A stretch of 12,262 nt of DNA from Gammaproteobacteria bacterium (lineage in GTDB: Bacteria; Pseudomonadota; Gammaproteobacteria; Xanthomonadales; Xanthomonadaceae). The notes below the pieces were generated by a model. It did no database searches. It saw only the letters and a list, made by a program, of their open reading frames with translations, and was not told the origin of the DNA. How positions within the stretch are numbered: the stretch's first letter is position 1; each line of letters starts with the position of its first letter. The stretch is from assembly GCA_030431185.1 (NCBI GenBank), contig JAUIJO010000080.1, positions 1-12,262 of the forward strand. Reading direction: 5' to 3'. A program made the position numbers and the translations under genes. Below, in pieces: positions 5,670 to 12,262 of the stretch.

Positions 5670-8510
5670 ATGGTGACGGTTCTCTCCGCTTGGCGACGGT
5701 CCAGCCTGGTCCTCGCGATGAGCGGGTTGCTGGCGATGCCTGCATTGGGCTGGGCACGGGACGCACCGCCCGGGCGCCCGCTCGACCTGCCGGCGGGCAC
5801 GCTTGACGCGGCATTGAAGCAACTTGCGCTGCAAGAGGGCCTGCAGGTGCTGTACCCACCCGCCCTCGTCCGCGGTCGGCGGGCGCCCGCGCTGCAGGGG
5901 CGGATGGACGTGGAACAGGCCCTGCGCTACCTGCTCGAAGGCAGCGGACTGCGGGCGGTCAGGAGCGGCCCCGGCACCTACGTACTGCGCGCGGCCCCCG
6001 CAGCGCCGGCGCGACCGGCCGCCGCCCCCGAACCTGCCCCGCCTGCCCGCCAGCGGCCCGTCGACATGGCGCGCCTGGAAGTGATCGGTTCGCGGATCCC
6101 CAGGGTCGACATCGACGCGGTGACGACTTCGCCGATGACGCTGATCGGGCGCGAGGAGATCGAGGCCAGCGGCTACCAGACGCTGTTCGAACTGCTGCGG
6201 TTCCAGCCGGGGATGACCGGCCACCATCCGGTCGCGGTGGCGGCCGACGGCGGCCCCAATTTCCAGCAGCCCTTCAACATCGCCGCGACCACCAGCCTCA
6301 ATGCGCTCGGGCCGCGCGCCACCCTGTTCCTGGTGGACGGCCGGCGCGTCGCCAACTACGGCCTCACCTCCTCGGAGCTGGGAGGGCTGACCGACCTGGA
6401 CGTGATCCCGCTGAGCCTGGTCGAGCGCGTCGAGATCCTGCGTGGCGGCGCCTCGGCGATCTATGGCGCCGACGCGATGGCCGGCGTGGTCAACATCATC
6501 CTGCGCAAGCAGCAGGACGGCGGTGAACTGATCGCGCGCCACGGCCAGTCGGGCGAGGGCGACGCGCAGGAGCAGCGCGTGTCGCTCAGCCATGGCTTCG
6601 CGACCCCGCGCGGCGGCAATGGCCTGGTGGCGGTGGACTGGTTCGACCGCGACGCCCTGGCCGGCGACAGTCGCGACTGGCACAGCTACGACCACAGCCG
6701 CCATGGCCTGCCGGATTGGCGGATCCCGCTGGGGTATCGCGACGCCGACCTGCGCCTGGTGCGACTGCAGTGCGGGAATGCACCGCCGGAGATCGCCTCG
6801 ACCTGCCTGTTCGATCCGGCCCGGTACGTCAGCCTGCAGCCCGAAAGCCAGCGCACGTCGCTGTACGGTGCGCTCACCGAGCCCGTGTGGGAGGGCACCA
6901 CGTTCACGCTCGACCTGCGCTACAGCGAGGCGCGACAGGCCCTGCGGAATCCGCCATTCCGGGCGCGGGTGACGCTGCCTCCGGGGCATCCCGACAGTCT
7001 GCCCGGCGGTTCCCTCGACTACGCCTATTTCGAGCTGGGCCCGGTCCGCAACCGCAACCGCAACCACAGCTTCGATGGCACCGCCTCGATGAGCGGCTGG
7101 GTAGGGGCCTGGACGTGGGACGTCGCCCTGTCGCACCACACCAATGTGGTCGAAAGCCGCATCGACGGCCTCGTCAGCACCGAGGGCGTGGAACAGTCGG
7201 TGGTCGTGGACCGTTACCGCTTCGATGGCACGCCCAATCCGCCGTCGCTGCTGGACAGGGTGTCGCCCACCTTCGCGCTGGACGGTCGCGCGCAGGTGGA
7301 CCAGCTGTCGCTGGGCGTCGAAGGGCCGGTGTTCGCGCTGCCCGGGGGTGAAGCGCGCCTCGCCACCGGCCTGGAAGCCACGCGCAACCGGCTCGTCCAT
7401 GAACCCGACGCCCGGCTGCTGCAGGACGACCTCGCCCTGGGCACGCCCAAGCGGGCGCTCGACAGCACGCGCGATGGCGGGGCGGTCTACGCGGAGATGG
7501 TGTTGCCGCTGCGCAAGGGCCTGGAGGCCGAACTGGCGGTGCGCTACGACCGGCAGCAGGGCTACGACAGCCGCTTTTCGCCGCGCCTGGGCCTCAAGTG
7601 GTCGCCCTGGCGATCGCTGACCCTTCGCGCGACCGCGGCCACGGGCTATCGGGCGCCATCGCTGTTCGAGCTGCGGCGCCCCAACGTGTTCGAAGGCCAG
7701 ACTTTCGTGCGCAAGGTGCCCGTGGTCGGCGACTGCGCCGTGGAATTCGCGATCGACCGCGACCTGGCCTACTGCCTGGTCGACGTGGGCGCCTTCGAGA
7801 ACCCGGACCTGGAGCCGGAGACCTCGCGCAGCCATACGCTGGGGTTCGTCTGGGCGCCCTCGGCCGACTTCAGCCTGAGTTTCGACCAGTTCCGCATCCG
7901 TCGCGACAACGAGATCCTGGCGGGCAACGCCTTCGATGACGTCGATGCCTTCCCGGACTCGCTGCGTCGCGATGCCCTGGGGCGCCTGGTGGCGATCGAC
8001 AGCTACTTCGCGAACACCGGGCGCACCGACGTGCGCGGCTGGGAGGCGGAAATGCGCTCGCAGCTCGATGCCGGCGATGCCGGGCGTTTCGCCCTGCTGG
8101 TGTCGGCGCACCACACCGCCAGCATCGAACGGCAAAGCTGGGCAAGCGCGCCGCGGCTGGACAGCGCGGGCTACGACGCGCCCAACACGCAGCTGCTCGC
8201 CTCGCTGCAGTGGCTGCGAGGCGACTGGGCGACCACGCTTGGCCTGCGTGCCCGCGGACCCTTCCATGTCACCGGCACCGACCTCGCGTGCCCGGACTAC
8301 AACGGCGACCGCTGCGAGACGCCGGGCCGCGGCGTGCTGGACTTCGACATCGCCTACGGCGGCTTCCCCAACCTCAGGCTGGGCCTGAACGTACGCGACC
8401 TGGCCGACCGGGACCCGGTCAACTACGACACGCGGCAGGACGGCTACAACGTCGCCTTCGATGATCCCCGCGGTCGCTTCTTCCTGCTGAGCGCGCGCTA
8501 CCGGTTCTGA
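5670..8510 (+). CDS. TonB-dependent receptor with N-terminal STN signalling domain (FecA-type transducer)
   Basis: An outer-membrane gated channel that takes up a scarce ligand using TonB energy and also signals to FecR. The product is 946 residues. A signal peptide spans residues 1-29 (cleavage likely after LGWA). The STN domain follows at about 35-107 (LDLPAGTLDAALKQLALQEGLQVLY). Next come an Ala/Pro-rich linker (108-130), a possible TonB box near LEVIGSRI, and a plug to about residue 277 ending GADAMAGVVNIILRK. A 22-strand-type barrel follows, with the family block FENPDLEPETSRSHTLGF and a C-terminal aromatic ending (LLSARYRF). The in-frame TAA at 5664-5666 rules out an earlier start; ATG 5670 or GTG 5673 are the choices that keep the signal peptide. 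The ligand cannot be told: siderophore, haem, sugar or peptide are all possible. It is the third member of the sigma/FecR/receptor set. Confidence 0.94.
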   Translation: MVTVLSAWRRSSLVLAMSGLLAMPALGWARDAPPGRPLDLPAGTLDAALKQLALQEGLQVLYPPALVRGRRAPALQGRMDVEQALRYLLEGSGLRAVRSGPGTYVLRAAPAAPARPAAAPEPAPPARQRPVDMARLEVIGSRIPRVDIDAVTTSPMTLIGREEIEASGYQTLFELLRFQPGMTGHHPVAVAADGGPNFQQPFNIAATTSLNALGPRATLFLVDGRRVANYGLTSSELGGLTDLDVIPLSLVERVEILRGGASAIYGADAMAGVVNIILRKQQDGGELIARHGQSGEGDAQEQRVSLSHGFATPRGGNGLVAVDWFDRDALAGDSRDWHSYDHSRHGLPDWRIPLGYRDADLRLVRLQCGNAPPEIASTCLFDPARYVSLQPESQRTSLYGALTEPVWEGTTFTLDLRYSEARQALRNPPFRARVTLPPGHPDSLPGGSLDYAYFELGPVRNRNRNHSFDGTASMSGWVGAWTWDVALSHHTNVVESRIDGLVSTEGVEQSVVVDRYRFDGTPNPPSLLDRVSPTFALDGRAQVDQLSLGVEGPVFALPGGEARLATGLEATRNRLVHEPDARLLQDDLALGTPKRALDSTRDGGAVYAEMVLPLRKGLEAELAVRYDRQQGYDSRFSPRLGLKWSPWRSLTLRATAATGYRAPSLFELRRPNVFEGQTFVRKVPVVGDCAVEFAIDRDLAYCLVDVGAFENPDLEPETSRSHTLGFVWAPSADFSLSFDQFRIRRDNEILAGNAFDDVDAFPDSLRRDALGRLVAIDSYFANTGRTDVRGWEAEMRSQLDAGDAGRFALLVSAHHTASIERQSWASAPRLDSAGYDAPNTQLLASLQWLRGDWATTLGLRARGPFHVTGTDLACPDYNGDRCETPGRGVLDFDIAYGGFPNLRLGLNVRDLADRDPVNYDTRQDGYNVAFDDPRGRFFLLSARYRF
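7047..7064 (+). repeat. Three tandem CGCAAC units inside the receptor gene
   Basis: Three exact copies of a 6-base unit encode Arg-Asn three times within the barrel region (VRNRNRNHS). Unit gain or loss would keep the reading frame. Too short to claim as a phase-variable tract. Confidence 0.6.
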
Positions 8511-8724
8511 CGGCGAGCCGGGACCCGGCGGCCTTCCAACGCAGCGCGCGGCCGCGACTCGTCCGCGATCCCGCATGCGTGCTTCGTCCCCGGGGTAGGG
8601 GGCGGCACGCCCACTGCGTTGAACGTCCTGCCGCCCAAGAGGGGCCGGCGCAGGTCTCCGCATGCGGCAAGGGTCCACGTGCCGCGCGACTGCCTGCCTT
8701 TCCATCTGACAGGGGAGTACGGAT
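8511..8724 (+). other. Intergenic region between receptor and protease genes
   Basis: This 214-nt stretch has no supportable gene. It contains GCCGGG-A-CCCGGC at 8517-8529, just after the receptor stop, a possible weak terminator lacking a T-run. It probably also holds the promoter of the protease gene, but no clear -35/-10 pair is visible: TTGAAC at 8619-8624 has no matching -10. The length suggests the protease can be transcribed on its own. Confidence 0.4.
8711..8717 (+). promoter_or_regulatory. Ribosome binding site deciding the TTG start of the protease
   Basis: AGGGGAG lies 7 bases before TTG 8725. A stop (TGA 8707-8709) is in frame just upstream and the next start candidate (GTG 8779) would cut into the signal peptide, so TTG 8725 is well supported. 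Confidence 0.75.
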
Positions 8725-11700
8725 TTGAAGCAGTACAGCAGGGATTTCTCGACCGCCCCGCGCGGCCAGGTACGTTCGGTGCTTTCGTCGGCGATCGTCG
8801 CCGCGTTGTTGCTGGGAAGCGCCGGCGTTGCCGCCGCGCAGGATGCAGCGGGCTACCAGGAGGAAGGCCGCGTCGGCGATGCCGGCAGCTGGCAGAGCGA
8901 TGAGTTCAAGGCGGACTGGGGGCTCGCGGCGATCGGTGCCGACCACGCCTACGCGCGTGGCCTCACCGGCCGCGGGATCCGCCTGGGCGTGTTCGACAGC
9001 GGCGCCGACCAGCGCCATGGCGACTTCGCCGGCAAGGACCACCGCTCGATCCACATGGCCGACCCCGGCTGCACCACCGAGGCGGTGCTCGCCGGCCCCG
9101 ACGCCTGCTTCAGCAGCGATGGCGACCGCGCGCAGATCGAAGTGCTGCTGTACACCGAGGCCGACCGCGAGCTGGTCGACCTGCTGATCCAGTTCGGCTG
9201 GCTGGTGCCGGATGCGGACCAGATCCTCGAGGGGCTGGCCGGGGTCTCCTACAACACCCACGGCACGCACGTCGCCGGCACCATGCTGGCCAACCGCGAC
9301 GGCAGCGGCACCCATGGCGTGGCCTTCGGTTCCGACCTCACCACGGCCCGCCTGTTCGGCAACAGCTACCAGGACGTGACTTCGCTGCTGTCGGACATCT
9401 TCGGCGTCGATTTCGGAGGCACCCACCTGGGCATCGGCCCCGGCGGCGAGGCGGTCGATTCGATGTACGGGCAGATGGCCGCGCAGGGCGTGCGCGCGAT
9501 CAACCACAGCTGGGGCCTGGCCACCGAGCCGACCACGGTCGAGGACATGGATGCGCTCTACGGCTCCGAAGGCGCGGCCGAGTACCTGTCCACCTACACC
9601 AACGCCTCGCTGCGCGACGGCATGCTGCAGGTCTGGGCGGCGGGCAATGGGTCGGGCGACATCGCCGGGCTGTACGCCACGTTGCCGCGCTGGGTGCCCG
9701 AAGCCGAGAAGTACTGGCTGAGCGTGGTCAACATCAACCAGGGCGGCGGCATCGACGGCAGTTCGAGCATCTGCGGCCAGACGATGGACTGGTGCGTCGC
9801 GGCGCCGGGTACCGACATCACCTCCACGGTCATCGGGGGCGACACCGGGATCGAACTGCGCTACGACGCCGATGGCAACGTCATCGGCTTCGAGCCCACC
9901 GACGAAGACCCGCGGTTCGGGTACGGCGACCTGACCGGCACCTCGATGGCGACCCCCCACGTCACCGGCGCGCTGGCGCTGCTGATGGAGCGCTTCCCGT
10001 ACCTGGACAACCCGCAGGTCCGCGACGTCCTGCTGACCACCGCGACCGACCTTGGCGCGAAGGGCGTCGACGAGATCTACGGCTGGGGGCTGATCGACCT
10101 CAAGAAGGCGATCGATGGCCCGGGCATGCTGCGCGTCGATACCGACGTCGAGATGAACGTGTTCGCCGGCGGCGAGAAGGTCTGGGACGGTCCGGCCTGG
10201 GACGACTGGCGCAACGACATCAGCGGTCCGGGGCGGCTGACCAAGTCCGGCATCGGCTGGCTGCGCCTGAGCGGCGACAACAGCTTCGCCGGCCTGAGCG
10301 TCGAGGACGGCGTGCTCGAACTCGATGGCGACAATGCACTGGGCGGCGCGGCCGAGGTCGATGGGGGGTTCTTCGTCCTCAACGGCACCCTGCGCGACAC
10401 CGACCTGGTGGTCAACGATGGCCTGGCCAGCATCCAGGGCACGGTCACCGGCGGCCTGACCACGGTCGGCGTCGACGGACGCCTGCACGGCACGGGCGTG
10501 CTCGGTGACACGCGCGTGGAGGGCACGATCGCCCCCGGCAACTCGATCGGCACCCTCCACGTCGACGGCGACTACACCCAGGTGGCCGGCTCCGTGTTCG
10601 AAGCCGAGATCCAGGCCCCCGATGGCGCCGACCTGATCGACGTCAGTGGCCACGCCGACCTGCAGGGCGGCACCGTCCGGCTGCTGCGCGGACCCGGCGA
10701 CTACCTGCTCGGGCAGCAGTACGACCTCCTGAGTGCCGCGGGCGGCATCACCGGCGCGTTCGATACCCTGGATGCCAGCGCCATCTCGCCGTTCCTCTCG
10801 TTCTCGTTCTCCTACCTGGACGACCGCGTCGCGCTCGACGTCCTGCGCGGCCAGTTGCTCGCCGACGCGGCCGGCACCCGCAACCAGCGCGCCGTGGGCG
10901 CGGCCGTCGACGGCCTGGCCTTCGACCAGGCACTCGCGCAACGGCTGACCCAGCTGTTCCCGGCGCAGGCGATGGATGCGCTGGACCAGCTGAGCGGCGA
11001 GCTGCACGCCAGCGCCCGTTCGGTGATGGTCGATGGCCAGCGCCAGCTTCGCGACAGCGCGCTCGCGCGGGCGGCCGCGGGGCAGGGCGCTTTCGCGCAC
11101 CAGGACGAGGCCGGGTCCTCGGCCTGGGTCCAGGCGTCCCGCGACGGCGGCACCCTGGAGGGCGACGGCAACGCGGCCCGCGTCGAGTACAGCGGCAACA
11201 CCACGCTGGTCGGCTACGACTATCGGTTCGACAACGGCCTGCGCCTGGGCGTCATGGGCGGTACCGGTCGCACCGACCTCAACGCCCGCGACCGCGCCAG
11301 CAAGGGCGACCTGACCGGCTATCGCGTCGGCGTCTACGCGGGCAAGGCCTGGGGCGGCCTCGGCGTCCGCGGCGGCGTCACCCACGACAGCAGCGAAGTC
11401 GACGTGCGCCGCAACATCGCGTTCCCGGGCCTCGTCGATGCCACCTGGGCGGAGTACGACGCGAGCAGCACCCAGGCCTTCGTCGAGGCCGGCTACCGCT
11501 TCGGGAAGGGCGCGTGGGAGATCGAGCCCTACCTGCAGTACGCCCATGTCAGCGTCGATGCCGACGGCTTCCGGGAGCAGGGCGGTGCGACCGCGCTACG
11601 CGGCGAGTCGGCCGATGGCGACGTCGACCTGGGTACGGCCGGGCTGCGCTTCAACGTCAACCTCAAGGCCGCGCACCAGGCCCAGAGCTGGCTGAGCCTG

Positions 11701-11943
11701 CGCGGCGGCATCGGCTACCGCGATGCCAGTGGCGACCTGCTGCCGACCACCCGCATGGCCTGGGACACTGGTGACGCGTTCGTGGTGGCCGGCGCCCCGC
11801 TGGCCGACGACGCGACCGTGGCCGAACTGGGCCTGGCCGCGCGCTTGGGCGACAACAGCCTGTTGGAGTTCGGCTACAGCGGCCAGTACGGCGACGATGC
11901 GGATGCCCACGGGCTGAACGCGCGCTATTCGTTGCAGTTCTGA
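8725..11943 (+). CDS. Autotransporter subtilisin-like serine protease (S8 passenger, type Va secretion)
   Basis: A secreted or surface-held protease of 1072 residues. The signal peptide covers residues 1-39 (SVLSSAIVAALLLGSAGVAAAQ). The S8 domain at about 60-465 has the full catalytic set: Asp91 in VFDSGAD, His179 in NTHGTHVAGT, Asn308 (oxyanion) in WAAGNG and Ser407 in TGTSMATPH. The Asp-His gap of 88 residues is longer than in secreted subtilisins and carries a Cys pair (116, 128); a second pair (350, 357) lies before the Ser. From about 500 to 720 the sequence turns into glycine-rich beta-helix-like repeats (GPGRLTKSGIGWLRLSG) with the conserved APGNSIGTL at 603-611. A helical linker (HASARSVMVDGQRQLRDSAL) precedes the barrel at about 798-1072, which ends ARYSLQF. 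It resembles NalP/SphB1-like proteases. It starts at TTG, 214 nt after the receptor gene, and ends before a strong hairpin. The substrate is unknown. Confidence 0.95.
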   Translation: MKQYSRDFSTAPRGQVRSVLSSAIVAALLLGSAGVAAAQDAAGYQEEGRVGDAGSWQSDEFKADWGLAAIGADHAYARGLTGRGIRLGVFDSGADQRHGDFAGKDHRSIHMADPGCTTEAVLAGPDACFSSDGDRAQIEVLLYTEADRELVDLLIQFGWLVPDADQILEGLAGVSYNTHGTHVAGTMLANRDGSGTHGVAFGSDLTTARLFGNSYQDVTSLLSDIFGVDFGGTHLGIGPGGEAVDSMYGQMAAQGVRAINHSWGLATEPTTVEDMDALYGSEGAAEYLSTYTNASLRDGMLQVWAAGNGSGDIAGLYATLPRWVPEAEKYWLSVVNINQGGGIDGSSSICGQTMDWCVAAPGTDITSTVIGGDTGIELRYDADGNVIGFEPTDEDPRFGYGDLTGTSMATPHVTGALALLMERFPYLDNPQVRDVLLTTATDLGAKGVDEIYGWGLIDLKKAIDGPGMLRVDTDVEMNVFAGGEKVWDGPAWDDWRNDISGPGRLTKSGIGWLRLSGDNSFAGLSVEDGVLELDGDNALGGAAEVDGGFFVLNGTLRDTDLVVNDGLASIQGTVTGGLTTVGVDGRLHGTGVLGDTRVEGTIAPGNSIGTLHVDGDYTQVAGSVFEAEIQAPDGADLIDVSGHADLQGGTVRLLRGPGDYLLGQQYDLLSAAGGITGAFDTLDASAISPFLSFSFSYLDDRVALDVLRGQLLADAAGTRNQRAVGAAVDGLAFDQALAQRLTQLFPAQAMDALDQLSGELHASARSVMVDGQRQLRDSALARAAAGQGAFAHQDEAGSSAWVQASRDGGTLEGDGNAARVEYSGNTTLVGYDYRFDNGLRLGVMGGTGRTDLNARDRASKGDLTGYRVGVYAGKAWGGLGVRGGVTHDSSEVDVRRNIAFPGLVDATWAEYDASSTQAFVEAGYRFGKGAWEIEPYLQYAHVSVDADGFREQGGATALRGESADGDVDLGTAGLRFNVNLKAAHQAQSWLSLRGGIGYRDASGDLLPTTRMAWDTGDAFVVAGAPLADDATVAELGLAARLGDNSLLEFGYSGQYGDDADAHGLNARYSLQF

Positions 11944-11957
11944 CCGTCGAAGCCGAC

Positions 11958-11989
11958 AGACGCCGGGCACATGCCCGTGCCCGGCGTCT
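11958..11989 (+). terminator. Strong hairpin after the protease gene
   Basis: A perfect 13-bp stem (arms 11958-11970 and 11977-11989, AGACGCCGGGCAC and its complement) with a 6-nt loop begins 15 nt after the stop codon. The T-run after it is poor (TCTGG), so it is either a weak intrinsic terminator or an mRNA 3'-end protector. Confidence 0.7.
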
Positions 11990-12036
11990 TCTGGCACCTG
12001 GGCGGCCGTGCGTCCTTCGCCGTGGCCGCGATCCAA

Positions 12037-12069
12037 GGTGGGTATCGCCTTCGGCTCGACCCACCCTAC
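12037..12069 (-). repeat. GTAG-type REP-like palindrome, copy 1
   Basis: On the minus strand this starts with GTAG (12069-12066) and forms a stem GGTGGGT (12037-12043) with ACCCACC (12059-12065) around a loop holding GCCTTCGGC. The form, a GTAG terminus on a GC-rich stem-loop, matches the GTAG-headed REP class described in Stenotrophomonas maltophilia (SMAG). Membership is inferred from memory of that class, not from a search. Confidence 0.6.
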
Positions 12070-12083
12070 AGGCCGACTGCCGC

Positions 12084-12114
12084 GTAGCCCGGGTAAGCGA
12101 AGCGCACCCGGGGC
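12084..12114 (+). repeat. GTAG-type REP-like palindrome, copy 2
   Basis: On the plus strand this starts with GTAG (12084-12087), followed by arms CCCGGGT (12088-12094) and ACCCGGG (12106-12112) around a loop containing GCGAAGC. It is in inverted orientation to copy 1, with the two GTAG ends facing each other across 14 nt. Confidence 0.6.
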
Positions 12115-12129
12115 CCAGACAGGAAGGAA

Positions 12130-12262
12130 ACGTCAAAGGCTTTCGCCCGCTGCGCGTGCGAGTCCCTTTTGTCTTGTCAAAAGGAACCAGAACCGCCGGC
12201 TCCATCGGCCGCCGGTCCGGCTTCGCCGCACCGGTTCCCTGTGCGCCTCGGTCGCGGCGGCA
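12130..12262. repeat. Probable dispersed intergenic element with two hairpins, no gene
   Basis: Holds CCTTTTG-TCTTGT-CAAAAGG (12165-12184) and an imperfect palindrome at 12212-12234 (CCGGT/ACCGG outside, CGGC/GCCG inside, TTC loop, one mismatch). I recall similar CTTTTG...CAAAAG stretches recurring between genes in Xanthomonas/Lysobacter genomes, but cannot verify it here. The element may continue past the window. Together with 11944-12129 this makes a gene-free stretch of 319 nt. Confidence 0.4.

Noticed and set aside
8619..8647. TTGAAC as a -35 box for the protease gene
   Set aside because: The position 17 nt downstream is GGGGCC-like, with no resemblance to a -10 box.
8571..8667. Two CGCATGCG palindromes 87 nt apart before the protease gene
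   Set aside because: The same 8-mer also occurs inside genes in this window (near 253 in cdsA and 4387 in the sigma factor), so it is a common word here and not a convincing operator pair.
5451..8705. Open frame of over 1000 codons on the minus strand opposite the receptor gene
   Set aside because: It mirrors the receptor gene, has no recognisable domain and is rich in Arg, Ala, Gln and His. Such frames arise when GC-rich genes avoid TTA, CTA and TCA codons. The receptor on the plus strand has clear signal peptide, STN, plug and barrel.
8419..11547. Open frame of over 1000 codons on the minus strand opposite the protease gene
   Set aside because: Same cause: antisense of a gene with intact S8 triad and barrel. 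The frame has no family motif and low-complexity Val/Ala/Gly/Asp composition.
12133..12262. Open frame running to the right edge (CAA AGG CTT TCG...)
   Set aside because: It has no start with a ribosome site, it crosses two hairpins, and its Arg-rich translation looks like the spurious proteins often called from dispersed repeats.

Overview
The window looks like chromosomal DNA from a high-G+C gammaproteobacterium of the Lysobacteraceae/Xanthomonadaceae (Lysobacter, Luteimonas, Stenotrophomonas or Xanthomonas type). I base this on the visibly GC-rich codon third positions, the frr-uppS-cdsA gene order, a FecI/FecR/TonB-receptor group, and GTAG-type palindromic repeats at the right end of the kind described in Stenotrophomonas. 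No search was run, so the genus is open.

Left part (1-3728, all on the minus strand, read right to left): pyrH (UMP kinase), a ZitB/CzcD-like cation diffusion facilitator, frr (ribosome recycling factor), uppS (undecaprenyl diphosphate synthase) and a 3'-truncated cdsA (CDP-diglyceride synthase). frr, uppS and cdsA are tightly packed (20-nt gap, then a 4-nt ATGA overlap). They probably form one transcription unit with a TATAAT-type promoter just upstream of frr. The metal transporter sits between pyrH and frr, which are often direct neighbours in other bacteria.

Middle part (about 3951-8510, plus strand): a cell-surface signalling set. It has a FecI-like ECF sigma factor, a FecR-like membrane anti-sigma regulator overlapping it by 4 nt, and a TonB-dependent receptor with an N-terminal STN signalling domain. 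By analogy with Fec/Fox/Fpv systems, ligand binding to the receptor is passed through the STN domain to the periplasmic part of FecR and releases the sigma factor. A perfect 16-bp dyad lies directly against the receptor start codon.

Right part (8725-11943, plus strand): a 1072-residue classical (type Va) autotransporter with a subtilisin (S8) protease passenger, Asp-His-Ser triad intact, followed by beta-helix-like repeats and a C-terminal barrel. It starts at TTG behind a strong Shine-Dalgarno sequence. A strong 13-bp hairpin follows the stop codon. The idea that the sigma/FecR/receptor set controls the protease, or that the receptor takes up something the protease releases, is inference from adjacency alone.

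Right end (11944-12262): no gene. It holds the hairpin, an inverted pair of GTAG-type REP-like palindromes, and further hairpins that look like dispersed intergenic repeats.
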